A stretch of DNA of 64,000 bases from JAVVHH01 sp965199585 (GCA_965199585.1 CBDASI010000002.1:2852001-2916000); one strand, 5' to 3'. Positions 9,658 to 18,621 are shown, numbered from the stretch's first letter. Notes: generated from the sequence alone by a model not told the origin. Program-made: numbers and translations.

Positions 9658-10211
9658 CGCCGCGCCATCGCTCGCCCAGCGGTGGCCACGCAGGCTTCGA
9701 ACAACTCGAGCGAGTCGAAAGCCAGGTCGTGGCCGCCCTCCGGGCGCATCACCCCGCCGCCGCTGCCATCCTTGACCGCGCCCTCGATCATCAGGTTGTC
9801 AGCCAGCCCGAACCCCTCGACGGCCACTCCGGCCATGCGGTCCGGCACCGCCGCCACCTGCGCCCGTGACCGCGCCGCAAACCCGGCCGCCACGTTCGAG
9901 TAGCCGAACACCGGCCGACCCTGCCCGAGGAACCACCCGACCTCGATCAGCGTCCCCGCATCCGCCGAGGCGCCGCGGAACGGCGTCAGATTGGCGATCA
10001 CGATATCGCACGCCGCCATCATCTCCATGTCCTTGCGGTAGATGGTCCACCACGCCTCGTCCGCGCTCATCGCCGCCAGCGCCGCCAGGTCCTCGTTCAG
10101 CGGCGCCCGCCCCACGATGCCGTGCCGCGCACAGATCGCGATCTTCCGCCCCGCATGCGCCACCGCCTCCGGCAAGAACACGTCCGGCCCCGCCAAATAA
10201 GCCGTGATCAA
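9654..10211 (-). CDS. Nucleoside 2-deoxyribosyltransferase
   Basis: A 185-residue enzyme that transfers or hydrolyses the deoxyribosyl group of nucleosides in base salvage. The N-terminal Y-L-A-G-P-D-V-F, the segment CDIVIANLTPFRGASADAG and the following E-V-G-W-F with the catalytic glutamate are characteristic of the family. The start is a TTG whose bases overlap the TGA of cdd (TTGA, 10208-10211), with GGGAG just upstream. It is the last gene of the nucleoside uptake operon, which fits cutting imported deoxynucleosides. Confidence 0.85.
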   Translation of the reverse strand: MITAYLAGPDVFLPEAVAHAGRKIAICARHGIVGRAPLNEDLAALAAMSADEAWWTIYRKDMEMMAACDIVIANLTPFRGASADAGTLIEVGWFLGQGRPVFGYSNVAAGFAARSRAQVAAVPDRMAGVAVEGFGLADNLMIEGAVKDGSGGGVMRPEGGHDLAFDSLELFEACVATAGRAMARR

Positions 10212-10615
10212 CTCCCATTCTCCGTTCCGAGGTTCTCCGGCCCGAACGACATCGGCAGCAGCGCCTCCAGCGTCGCCACCGCCACGTCGACCCCCGCCGC
10301 ATCCACCATCCGCACCCGCATCCCCGGCGCCGCGAACTCCCGCAGCTTCTGCCGGCATCCCCCGCACGGCGTCACCGCGGCCGGCCCGGCGCCCGCCACC
10401 ACCACCTCCACGATCCGCCGCCCACCCGCCAGCACCATCGCTGAGATGGCCCCCGCTTCCGCACAGACCCCCAATGGATACGCCGCGTTCTCCACGTTGC
10501 ACCCCGCAAAAACCGCGCCCGTCTCCGTCCGCACCGCCGCCCCCACCAGGAACCGCGAATACGGCGCATAGGCCCGCGCCCGCGCCGCCACCGCTGCCGA
10601 CACGATCTCGTCCAT
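10208..10615 (-). CDS. cdd: Cytidine deaminase
   Basis: Converts cytidine and deoxycytidine to uridine forms in the cytoplasm. At 135 residues it is the short homotetrameric type. The zinc site is complete: C51-A-E53 (catalytic Glu) and P-C-G-G-C with Cys84 and Cys87; the substrate-binding C-N-V-E-N-A is at 39-44. The ATG shares one base with the permease stop (TGATG). It acts on what the preceding ABC transporter brings in, which makes a nucleoside substrate for the transporter likely. Confidence 0.93.
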   Translation of the reverse strand: MDEIVSAAVAARARAYAPYSRFLVGAAVRTETGAVFAGCNVENAAYPLGVCAEAGAISAMVLAGGRRIVEVVVAGAGPAAVTPCGGCRQKLREFAAPGMRVRMVDAAGVDVAVATLEALLPMSFGPENLGTENGS

Positions 10616-11517
10616 CACCGCTCCTTCACATACGGCTGGCCAGCTGCGTCCGGCGGCACCGACCGCCCCACCACGCCCGCCAGCAACAACACCGTCATCA
10701 AATACGGCAACGCCTGCACCGCCTCCGTCGGGAACGCCCCGATCCCCGGCACCGCCACCCCCGCCAGCCGGATCGCCACCGCATCCAACAACCCGAACCC
10801 AAGGCACGCCGCCATGATCGGCCAGGGCCGCCATCCCCCCAGGATCATCGCCGCCAGCGCGATGTAGCCCCGCCCCGACACCATGTCCCGCGTAAACCCG
10901 GCGCCCTGCGCTGTCGCGATCGACGCGCCCGCCACCCCACACAGCACCGCCGCGATCATCACCCCCGCATACCGCATCGCCGCCACGTTCACTCCCGCCG
11001 TCTCCGCCGCCGCCGGATGCTCGCCGCACGCCCGCAGCCGCAGCCCGAACCGCGTCCGCCCGAGCACGAACGCCGACAGCGGCACCAGCGCGAACGCCCC
11101 CAGCGTCACCCCGGTGAGCCCGCCCGCCACCGGCAGGAACCGTGCCCCCGGCGCCAGCATCGGCGTCTGCCCGCCCTGCCGGAACAGCAGCAGCGCCAGC
11201 GTCGCCGTCAGCCCGGACGCGATGATATTGATCGCCATCCCCGACACCACCTGGCTCCCCCGCAGCGTCACGCTCGCCACCGCATGCACCAGCCCGAACG
11301 CCCCCGCCGCCACCACGGCCGCCGCCAACCCCAACCACGCCGACCCCGTCACCGCCGCCAACGACGCCGCCGCGAACGCGCCGACCAGCATCTTGCCCTC
11401 GAGCCCGACGTCGATCACCCCGCCGCGCTCCGAGAACAACCCGGCCAACGCCGCCAGCAGCAGCGGCGTCGCGGTCCGCAGCGTCGCCGACACGAGCGAC
11501 AGCACCAGCTCGGTCAA
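10615..11517 (-). CDS. Nucleoside ABC transporter permease, second subunit
   Basis: An inner-membrane permease of 300 residues with 8-9 hydrophobic segments (BPD_transp_2 type). F-S-E-R-G-G-V-I-D-V-G-L-E-G-K-M near the N-terminus is the family hallmark of the NupQ/YufQ-type subunit. The start is a TTG at 11517 overlapping the TGA of the first permease as TTGA; no ATG or GTG gives the canonical N-terminus. It pairs with the subunit encoded upstream to form the channel. Confidence 0.88.
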   Translation of the reverse strand: MTELVLSLVSATLRTATPLLLAALAGLFSERGGVIDVGLEGKMLVGAFAAASLAAVTGSAWLGLAAAVVAAGAFGLVHAVASVTLRGSQVVSGMAINIIASGLTATLALLLFRQGGQTPMLAPGARFLPVAGGLTGVTLGAFALVPLSAFVLGRTRFGLRLRACGEHPAAAETAGVNVAAMRYAGVMIAAVLCGVAGASIATAQGAGFTRDMVSGRGYIALAAMILGGWRPWPIMAACLGFGLLDAVAIRLAGVAVPGIGAFPTEAVQALPYLMTVLLLAGVVGRSVPPDAAGQPYVKER

Positions 11518-12572
11518 GCCCGCCCCATGACCCAGGCCAACGGCCGCCGCAACAACGCCCCCATCCCCCCCGCCAGCAGGATGACCACCCCCTGGATCAG
11601 CACCACGATCTCCGACGGGATGTCCGGCATCGCGAACGCAAGCTCCGCCCCGCCTTGCGTCAGCGCCCCGAACAGCAGCGCCGCCAGCAGCACCCCCACC
11701 GGATGGTTCCGCCCCATCAGCGCCGCCGCGATCCCCGTGAAGCCATACCCGCCCGTGAACCCCAGCAGCAGCTTGCCCTGCGCCCCCATCAGCTCGTTGA
11801 CCGCCACACCCGACGCCAGCGCCCCCGACAACGCCATCACCGCCACCACCGTCCGCCCCGCATCCACCCCCGCATACCGCGCCACCGCCGGGCTCTGCCC
11901 CATCGCCCGCAGCCCGAACCCCCACGGCGTCCGCCAGATCAGCAGCCACACCGCCCCCGCCGCCGCCAAAGCCAGCAGCCCCGCCGCATTCAACGGCGCC
12001 GACACGCCCGCCGCATGCACCCGCGGCAGCATCACCCCCGCCGGAAACCCCCGGCTCTCCGGCGCCATCGACCCCGGCGCGATCAACACGTTGACGATCA
12101 GGTAGACCATCAGCGACGCCGCCAGGAAATTGAACATGATCGTCGTGATGACGATGTGGCTCCCCCGCCGAGCCTGCAGCCACCCCGGCACCGCTCCCCA
12201 AACCGCCCCAAACAAAGCCCCACCTAAAACCGCCAAAGGCACCAGTAGCGTGGGCGTCAGCCCACCACCCCCCAGCGCCACCAGTGTAACCCCCAACCCG
12301 GCCACATAAGCCTGCCCCTCCGCCCCGATGTTGAACAACCCGCCCTGAAACGCCACCGCCACCGCCAACCCGGTGAACGCGATGTCCGTCGCATAATACA
12401 GCGTGTACCCCCACGCATCCGCCGACCCGACGCTCCCCACCGCCAGCGCCCACAGCGCCTCCCCGGGATCGTGCCCCGTCACCGCCACCAGCAGCGCCGT
12501 CAGCCCCAGCGCCACCGCCAGATTGAGCAGTGGCAGCACCCCCAACTCCACCCACCCCGGCAATGCCTTCAA
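11514..12572 (-). CDS. Nucleoside ABC transporter permease, first subunit
   Basis: An inner-membrane permease of 352 residues (BPD_transp_2, NupP/YufP type). It has the expected G-G-L-F-N-I-G-A-E-G-Q segment and R-G-S-H-I-V-I-T-T-I-M-F-N near the middle. The start is a TTG at 12572 overlapping the ATPase TGA as TTGA. Bases 12246-12270, coding for a glycine-rich loop (GGGGLTPTL), match 24 of 25 bases of the intergenic hairpin at 14084, so a dispersed repeat appears to be part of the coding sequence. Confidence 0.88.
   Translation of the reverse strand: MKALPGWVELGVLPLLNLAVALGLTALLVAVTGHDPGEALWALAVGSVGSADAWGYTLYYATDIAFTGLAVAVAFQGGLFNIGAEGQAYVAGLGVTLVALGGGGLTPTLLVPLAVLGGALFGAVWGAVPGWLQARRGSHIVITTIMFNFLAASLMVYLIVNVLIAPGSMAPESRGFPAGVMLPRVHAAGVSAPLNAAGLLALAAAGAVWLLIWRTPWGFGLRAMGQSPAVARYAGVDAGRTVVAVMALSGALASGVAVNELMGAQGKLLLGFTGGYGFTGIAAALMGRNHPVGVLLAALLFGALTQGGAELAFAMPDIPSEIVVLIQGVVILLAGGMGALLRRPLAWVMGRA
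12246..12270. repeat. Dispersed hairpin repeat, type B, inside a coding region
   Basis: The core GTGGGCGTCAGCCCACC forms a hairpin. The 25 bases match 24 of 25 of the intergenic copy at 14084-14108. Unlike the others, this copy is within the permease reading frame. Confidence 0.65.
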
Positions 12573-14071
12573 GCCGCCCCCATCAGCACCCCGAGCCGCT
12601 CCCCCGTTGCCGCCGCTCCGGCCAGTTCCCCCGTCACCACCCCGTCCGACATCACCAGCACCCGGTCCGACAGCGCCAGGATCTCGTCCAGCTCCACCGA
12701 CACCAGCAACACCGCCTGGCCCCGCGCCCGACAGTCCAGGATCCGCGCATGGATCGCCGCGATCCCGCCGATGTCCACGCCCCGCGTCGGCTGCCCGATC
12801 AGCAGCACGCCGGGCTCCCGATCCATCTCCCGCGCCATGATCAGCTTTTGCTGGTTGCCGCCCGAGAACAGCCCGGCCCGCAACCCGGGATCCCCCGGCC
12901 GCACGTCGTAGTCCCGCATCAGCCGCGCCGCATGCGCCCGGATCCGCCGCAGCGACAGCAGCCCCAGCCACCCCCGATGCGTTCGCTCCCCCTGATACCC
13001 CAGCACCGCATTGGCCGCCGCGCTCTCCCGCCGCAGCAGCCCGGTCCGCAGCCGATCCTCCGGCACGTGCGCCACCCCCGCACCCCGGAACGCCCGCACG
13101 TCGCCGTCCAATACCCGCCCATCCACCGCGATCTCGCCCTCGGCCGTGCGCATCCCCGCCAGCGCCTCCAGCAGCTCGCTCTGCCCGTTCCCCGCCACCC
13201 CCGCGATGCCGACCACCTCGCCCCCGCGCACCGCGAGGTTCACGCCCTTGACCCGCACCACCCCCGCATCGTCGCGCACCCGCAGCCCCCGGGCCTCCAG
13301 CCGCACGGCACCCGCATCCCCGATCCCCAACCGGGCCACCGGCGCCACCCGCCGCCCGATCATCGCCTCGCCCAGCGCCCCCGCATCCGTTTCCGCCGTC
13401 CGCAGATGCGCCACTATCCGCCCCGCCCGCATCACCGAGACCGCGTCCGTGATCGCCATCACCTCGTGCAGCTTGTGCGTGATCAGCAGCACCGTCCGCC
13501 CCTGGTCGCGCAGCGCCCGCAGCACGCGGAACAGCTCCTCCACCTCCTGCGGCGTCAGCACCCCGGTCGGCTCGTCCAGGATCAGCGTCCGCGCCCCGCG
13601 ATACAGCGCCTTTAGGATCTCGACCCGCTGCTGCGTCCCCACCGGCAGGCTCCCGACCGCCGCATCCGGATCGACCCGCAGCCCATACGCCGCCGACAGC
13701 TCCGCCAGCGCCGTTCGCGCCCGCGCTGCGCCCCGCCGCAGCAGCGTCCCGCCCTCGCGCCCCAGCATGACGTTCTCGAGCACCGTGAACCGCTCCACCA
13801 GCATGAAATGCTGATGCACCATGTCGATCCCCAGCCCGATCGCCGCCCGGCTGTCCCGGATCGTCACCGCGCGCCCATCGACCCGGATCTCCCCGCGGTC
13901 CGGCTGCTGGAACCCGTGCAGGATCGCCATCAGCGTCGACTTGCCGGCCCCGTTCTCCCCGATGATCCCATGGATCTCCCCCCGCCGCACCGCGAGGTCC
14001 ACCCCATCATTGGCCACCACCGCCCCGAACCGCTTGCAGATCCCCCGCAGCTCGACCGCACTCTCAACCAA
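12569..14071 (-). CDS. Nucleoside ABC transporter ATP-binding protein (double ATPase)
   Basis: A 500-residue ATPase with two ABC domains, as in sugar and nucleoside importers of the NupO/YufO type. Domain 1 has Walker A G-E-N-G-A-G-K-S-T (about residues 37-45) and Walker B L-I-L-D-E-P-T, with a divergent signature LPVGTQQR. Domain 2 has a degenerate Walker A (GVAGNGQSE, no Lys) but a good signature F-S-G-G-N-Q-Q-K and I-G-Q-P-T-R-G. This asymmetry is normal for the family. The start is a TTG; no ATG is available upstream in frame. Confidence 0.9.
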   Translation of the reverse strand: MVESAVELRGICKRFGAVVANDGVDLAVRRGEIHGIIGENGAGKSTLMAILHGFQQPDRGEIRVDGRAVTIRDSRAAIGLGIDMVHQHFMLVERFTVLENVMLGREGGTLLRRGAARARTALAELSAAYGLRVDPDAAVGSLPVGTQQRVEILKALYRGARTLILDEPTGVLTPQEVEELFRVLRALRDQGRTVLLITHKLHEVMAITDAVSVMRAGRIVAHLRTAETDAGALGEAMIGRRVAPVARLGIGDAGAVRLEARGLRVRDDAGVVRVKGVNLAVRGGEVVGIAGVAGNGQSELLEALAGMRTAEGEIAVDGRVLDGDVRAFRGAGVAHVPEDRLRTGLLRRESAAANAVLGYQGERTHRGWLGLLSLRRIRAHAARLMRDYDVRPGDPGLRAGLFSGGNQQKLIMAREMDREPGVLLIGQPTRGVDIGGIAAIHARILDCRARGQAVLLVSVELDEILALSDRVLVMSDGVVTGELAGAAATGERLGVLMGAA

Positions 14072-14083
14072 AACTCAGTCCCA

Positions 14084-14108
14084 TAGGGTGGGCGTCAGCC
14101 CACCACCC
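14084..14108. repeat. Dispersed hairpin repeat, type B, intergenic
   Basis: The stem GGTGGGC / GCCCACC has a short loop. It lies between the binding-protein gene and the ATPase gene, where it could reduce expression of downstream genes relative to the binding protein. Related units are at 12246, 33846 and 51790. Confidence 0.7.
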
Positions 14109-14122
14109 AAGCCCCCCGACGC

Positions 14123-15112
14123 TCAAAGCGGACAGCGGGAATCCACCATGTAATCATGCACCTCCAGCGAGCCCGCCCCGATCGCGTCCCGCGCCGCCTC
14201 CACCTTCGCCTTCATCTCCGGCGTCACCAGCGCCTGGTTGAACTCGTCGAACGACACGCCCACCCCGCCTTCCTTGACCCCCAGCACCAGCGTGCCCGCT
14301 TTCCAGCTCCCGCCCTGCGCCGCCTTCAGCGTCGTCTGCGTCGCCACGTCCAGCTCCTTGACCATCGACGTCAGCACATGGCCCGGATGGAGGTAGTCCT
14401 GGTTGCTATCCACCCCGATGCCGAACTTCCCCGCATCCGCCGCCGCCTGCAGCACCCCCGTGCCCGTCGCCCCCGCCGCTTGGAAGATCACGTCCGCCCC
14501 GCGCTCGATCTGCGAGCGCGCCAGCTCCGCCCCCCGCACCGGGTCGTTCCACGCCGCCGGCGTCGACCCGGTCATGTTCTGCAGCACCGTGATCCCCGGC
14601 CGCGCCGCCTGCGCCCCCTGCACGTAGCCGCACGCGAACTTCCGGATCAGCGGCACGTCCATCCCGCCCACGAACCCCACCACGCCCGACGCGCTCTTCA
14701 GCCCGGCCATCATGCCGGCCAAGAACGACCCCTGTTCCTCCCGAAATAAGATCGACTGCACGTTCGGCGCTTCGACCATCGAGTCGATGATCACGAACCG
14801 CAGCGCCGGGAACTCGGCCGCCACCGCCTTGACCGCGCTCGCCTGGTTGAACCCCACCGCCACGATCGGGTCCGCCCCCCGCCGCGCGAAGTTCCGCAGC
14901 GCCTGCTCCCGCTGCGTATCGTTCTGCGGCTCGAACTCCCGCACCGCGACCCCGCTGGCCTTGCTGAACGCCTCGGCCCCGTTGTGCACGCTCTCGTTGA
15001 ACGATTTGTCGAACTTGCCCCCCATGTCGAACACCACCGCCGGCTGGAAATCCGCCGCCAGGCAGGGCAGGGCAGGGAGCACGGCAAACGCAACGGCGAG
15101 AAGTCGGATCAT
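14123..15112 (-). CDS. BMP/PnrA-type nucleoside-binding protein
   Basis: Periplasmic substrate-binding component of the nucleoside importer, 329 residues with a Sec signal peptide (MIRLLAVAFAVLPALPCLA). The mature part has F-D-M-G-G-K-F-D-K-S-F-N-E and later GATGTGVLQAA, both typical of the BMP family (PnrA, Med). There is no lipobox C directly at the cleavage site, though a Cys lies two residues before it. The ATG at 15112 is chosen because the signal peptide begins there; in-frame codons further upstream would put 24 non-signal residues in front. It is the first gene of the operon. Confidence 0.9.
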   Translation of the reverse strand: MIRLLAVAFAVLPALPCLAADFQPAVVFDMGGKFDKSFNESVHNGAEAFSKASGVAVREFEPQNDTQREQALRNFARRGADPIVAVGFNQASAVKAVAAEFPALRFVIIDSMVEAPNVQSILFREEQGSFLAGMMAGLKSASGVVGFVGGMDVPLIRKFACGYVQGAQAARPGITVLQNMTGSTPAAWNDPVRGAELARSQIERGADVIFQAAGATGTGVLQAAADAGKFGIGVDSNQDYLHPGHVLTSMVKELDVATQTTLKAAQGGSWKAGTLVLGVKEGGVGVSFDEFNQALVTPEMKAKVEAARDAIGAGSLEVHDYMVDSRCPL

Positions 15113-15179
15113 CGTATCCCTCGATTGGCTCGACCGATCATGGCCAACCCCGACCGCTGGCGCCAGCCTCCCGCTGGCC

Positions 15180-15208
15180 GTCATCGCGAGCGCAGCGCGG
15201 CGATCCAG
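15180..15208. repeat. Dispersed intergenic repeat, type A, copy 2 (short)
   Basis: A 29-bp version lacking the central GGA-AGC part: begins GTCATCGCGAG, ends GCGGCGATCCAG. It lies between the NUDIX and binding-protein genes. Confidence 0.65.
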
Positions 15209-15235
15209 GGTAGCGGCACGCGCCGCCGCGCCCCG

Positions 15236-15820
15236 CTAGTCCCGCTCCCACCGCTTGCGCTTGAACGCCGTGAGCTCCTCCGTCCGCCCCGCCAGATGCC
15301 CCTCCAGCCGCTCCAACACCGCCCGCGTCACCTCCATCAGCCCCAACGCCAGCGCCTCCCGCACCGGATAGAACCGTACCGACCCCAATTCCCCGCTATC
15401 CCCCGGCTCCCCCTCCACCAACCCGGCCTCCGCCACGAAGAACCGCGCATTGAACCGGATCGGCGACGTCGGCGGCGTCACCGCCCGGCACAGATAAGAG
15501 ATCCCCGCCAATCGCGGCGGCCGCCCAAAGCTAGCCCCCGTCTCCTCGTCCAACTCCCGCGCCGCCGCCATCACCAACCCCCGCGCCAACCGCGGCCGCG
15601 CCTTGCGCCCCAACGCCTCCATCACCCCCGCATCCGGCTCGCTCGCCGCGGGCGCCACCCCGTCGCCCGCATCCACGGCCCCGCCCGGAAACACCAGTCG
15701 GTTCGGCATGAACCGATGTCCCGCGCCGCGCACCCCCATCAGCACCTCGAGCCCGTCCGTTCCCTGTCGCCACAGCAACAGACTTGCCGCATGCCGCGCG
15801 AATACCGGCCGCCCACTCAT
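15236..15820 (-). CDS. NUDIX hydrolase, NUDT19-like
   Basis: A 194-residue pyrophosphohydrolase for nucleotide or CoA-type compounds. N-R-L-V-F-P-G-G-A-V (residues 40-49) begins the Nudix box and A-R-E-L-D-E-E-T-G (87-95) ends it; about 30 extra residues lie between, as in NUDT19/RNU-like members that act on CoA esters. The catalytic Glu residues are present. The ATG overlaps the asparagine synthase stop (ATGA). Its relation to that enzyme is unclear. Confidence 0.85.
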   Translation of the reverse strand: MSGRPVFARHAASLLLWRQGTDGLEVLMGVRGAGHRFMPNRLVFPGGAVDAGDGVAPAASEPDAGVMEALGRKARPRLARGLVMAAARELDEETGASFGRPPRLAGISYLCRAVTPPTSPIRFNARFFVAEAGLVEGEPGDSGELGSVRFYPVREALALGLMEVTRAVLERLEGHLAGRTEELTAFKRKRWERD

Positions 15821-17580
15821 GCCGCCAACACCTCGAACACATCCCCCGTCGGTCGCACCCCCTCGACATGCGCGCGGTGCCACAGTGCATAGAACAACAG
15901 CGTCCAAGCCGCCTGGCTCTCCCGCTTGCCCTCCGCATGCTTGAACAACGACACCACCCGCTCCGGCCGCGCCACTTCCATCACTCCCGCCGACCCGGCC
16001 ACCAGCTTCCCCAACTCCGCCCCCCGCGCCGCGATCCACGCCCCGATCGGCACCGTGAACCCTTGCTTGGGCGCGAACGGCCGCGCCTCAGGCATCGCCT
16101 GCTCCAACCAGCGCCGCAACAGATACTTGCCCCGGCCGCTCCGCACCTTCTCCCCATCCGATAGCCCAAACCCGGTCGCCGCCAGCTCCGCATCCAGGAA
16201 CGGCGTCCGCCCTTCCACCCCGTGCGCCATCAAGCAACGGTCCAGCTTCAACAGCAGGTCGTGCGGTAGCCAATCCGCGATGTCCGTCGCCTGCGCGATG
16301 CCCAGCCGCGTCCGCCCGCCTACCGAAGCCTGCGCCTCCGCCGCGGCCAGCCCGTCGCGCCACGCCGCCGGCTGCGCCCGCAGCACCTCCAGCTTGTCGA
16401 ACACGCCGCGCGACCGCATCACCCGTCCACCCTGCCACCAGGGCCGCATCGCGCTCCGATATCGCCCGTAGCCGGCGAAGATCTCGTCCCCGCCCTCGCC
16501 ACACAGGATGACCTTCACGTCCTCCCGCGCCCGCCGCGCCAGGAACCAGGTCGGGATGATGGCGTAATCTGCCGCCGGGTCGTCCATGCAGGCGACGATC
16601 TCCGGCAGGTGCCGCCACACCATCGCCTCGCTGATCTCTAGGTTCTCGTGCCGCGCCCCCGCCGCCTTGGCCACGGCCGCCGCCTGCGCCCGCTCGTCCG
16701 CCGCCCCCTTCACGTCGAACCCGGCCGTGAACGCCAGCACCGGCTCGCTGTTCAACCGCGCCATCGCCGCCAGGATCGCCGCACTATCCACGCCCCCTGA
16801 CAAAAACATCCCATACGGCACGTCGCTCCGTTGATGCAGCTCCACGCTCCGCATCAACGCCGCATCCAACCGCCCCAAAGCCTCGTCTTCGGACGCCGCA
16901 GCCACCGGCGCCCCTTCCGGCAAGCTCGCCACCCGCGACCGGTCCAGCACATGCCCATCCACGATCCGCATGCTCTCTCCCGGCAGCACCCGATCGATTC
17001 CCTCGAAGATCGTCGAAGCCCCGGTGGTGAACTGCATCTGCAACAGCTCGTCCCGCGCCCCCGCATTGACCCGGCGCTCCACTAGCCCGGCCCCCAGCAG
17101 CGCCTGCGCCTCCGACGCGAACGCCATCCCCCCCGGGATTGACGCGACGTACAACGGCTTGATCCCGAACGGATCCCGCGTCAGCGTCACCGACCGCTGC
17201 GCCCGCTCATGGATCGCGATCGCATACATCCCGCGCAACTCGTTGGCATAAGCCGGCCCGTCCCGCAGCCAAAGATGCAGCGGCGGCTCGCAATCGCTCT
17301 GCGTCGCGAACGCCACGCCCGGCATCCCCGCCCGCAACTCTTTGTAATTATACACTTCCCCATTGGCGATCAGCGTCGCCGGCCCCGCATGCAGCGGCTG
17401 ATCACCCCCTGCCAAATCGATGATCGCCAACCGCGTATGCACCAGCGCCACCCGGCCCAGCACCGAATGTCCGCCGCCATCCGGCCCCCGATGCCCCAGC
17501 GCCTTGCTCAACGCCGCCAAAGTCCCCGCATCCGGCGCCGGAAACCCCACCGACATCGAAATCCCCGCGATCCCACACAT
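15817..17580 (-). CDS. asnB: Asparagine synthase (glutamine-hydrolysing) family protein
   Basis: A cytoplasmic amidotransferase of 587 residues. Cys2 after Met is the N-terminal glutaminase nucleophile (MCGIAGI); H-R-G-P-D-G and N-G-E-V-Y-N follow. The synthase domain carries the pyrophosphate loop S-G-G-V-D-S at about 260. The start was placed at the MCG Met, 25 codons inside the open frame, because Cys2 must become the N-terminus. It lies one base from a glycosyltransferase gene (TGATG), so it may amidate a glycan or exopolysaccharide precursor rather than free aspartate. Confidence 0.9.
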   Translation of the reverse strand: MCGIAGISMSVGFPAPDAGTLAALSKALGHRGPDGGGHSVLGRVALVHTRLAIIDLAGGDQPLHAGPATLIANGEVYNYKELRAGMPGVAFATQSDCEPPLHLWLRDGPAYANELRGMYAIAIHERAQRSVTLTRDPFGIKPLYVASIPGGMAFASEAQALLGAGLVERRVNAGARDELLQMQFTTGASTIFEGIDRVLPGESMRIVDGHVLDRSRVASLPEGAPVAAASEDEALGRLDAALMRSVELHQRSDVPYGMFLSGGVDSAAILAAMARLNSEPVLAFTAGFDVKGAADERAQAAAVAKAAGARHENLEISEAMVWRHLPEIVACMDDPAADYAIIPTWFLARRAREDVKVILCGEGGDEIFAGYGRYRSAMRPWWQGGRVMRSRGVFDKLEVLRAQPAAWRDGLAAAEAQASVGGRTRLGIAQATDIADWLPHDLLLKLDRCLMAHGVEGRTPFLDAELAATGFGLSDGEKVRSGRGKYLLRRWLEQAMPEARPFAPKQGFTVPIGAWIAARGAELGKLVAGSAGVMEVARPERVVSLFKHAEGKRESQAAWTLLFYALWHRAHVEGVRPTGDVFEVLAA

Positions 17581-18584
17581 CAGCCAGCCACCATCCCGCT
17601 CAACGTCTCCCGCCACCGCGCCAGCACCGGCGCCTCCGCATACTGCCGCACCCAAACCTCGCGCGCCGCCGCCGCCAGCCGTGCGGCCATCCCTCCGTCA
17701 TCCAGCACCGTCCGGATCGCCTCTGCCAGCCGCCCCGCATCTTCCGGCGGCACCAGCAACCCCGTCCGCCCCGGGTCGATCAGCTCCACCGGCCCCGCTA
17801 CCGCCGCGGCCACCACCGGCCGCCCCGCCGAGAACGCCTCGATCACCACGTTGCCCAACGGCTCATGCCGGCTCGAACACACCAACACGTCGCACCCCGC
17901 CAGCAGCACCCCGGTATCCTGCCGCCACCCCAAGAACTTCACCCGCGCCGCCACGCCCTCTTCTTGCGCCAATCCTTCCAGCGCTGCCCGCTCCGGCCCA
18001 TCCCCAGCGATCGACAGCGTCGCCTCCGGCACGGTCGCCATCGCCCGGATCAGCACGTCGAACCCTTTGTTCCGATGCAGTCGCCCCAACGCCAGCACCC
18101 GCCGCGCCCCCGGCCGCGCCACCCCCGATGCCAGGTCCGGCGCGAAATTAGGCAGGTGGTGCACCCGATCGGCCGCCCACCCTTGCGCCCGCACCCAATC
18201 CACGATCCCCCGCGTATTGCCGATCAGATGCCGGCACCCCCGGTAATACTTGAGATCGTAATACCCCCCCAGCCGTCCCGCGCTCACCCACGAACCCGCC
18301 GGCAACGCCCGCGCCGCCCGGTTCATCCACGCCACCGCCACCGCCGGCTCGAACCCCCGCAGCACCCGCCGCAACCCCGGCCGCGTCGCGAAGTCCAACA
18401 CGCCCCCGAACCCCAGCTCCACCGGCGCCGACCCGGCCGCCGCCATCCGCGCCGCCCGCCCGGCATCCCGCCGGATCACCGCCAACACGCTCTCGCCCGC
18501 CCGGCTCTGCGCGGCGCTCAACCGCTCGAAGAACAACTCCGCCCCGCCCGTCCGAGCCCCCGCCATCACATGAGCAATCCGCAT
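17580..18584 (-). CDS. Glycosyltransferase family 4 protein
   Basis: A 334-residue GT-B enzyme that transfers a sugar from a nucleotide donor, probably in surface polysaccharide synthesis. The N-terminus has H-V-M-A-G-A-R-T-G-G-A-E and the C-terminal half has LALGRLHRNKGFD, G-D-G-P-E-R, and the E-P-L-G-N-V-V-I-E-A-F-S-A-G-R-P-V-V motif (E-x7-E). Sugar specificity cannot be read. It precedes asnB with a one-base overlap. Confidence 0.88.
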   Translation of the reverse strand: MRIAHVMAGARTGGAELFFERLSAAQSRAGESVLAVIRRDAGRAARMAAAGSAPVELGFGGVLDFATRPGLRRVLRGFEPAVAVAWMNRAARALPAGSWVSAGRLGGYYDLKYYRGCRHLIGNTRGIVDWVRAQGWAADRVHHLPNFAPDLASGVARPGARRVLALGRLHRNKGFDVLIRAMATVPEATLSIAGDGPERAALEGLAQEEGVAARVKFLGWRQDTGVLLAGCDVLVCSSRHEPLGNVVIEAFSAGRPVVAAAVAGPVELIDPGRTGLLVPPEDAGRLAEAIRTVLDDGGMAARLAAAAREVWVRQYAEAPVLARWRETLSGMVAG

Positions 18585-18621
18585 CCCCGCGCTCTAGCAC
18601 AGCCCGGTCCGAACTCCGGTA

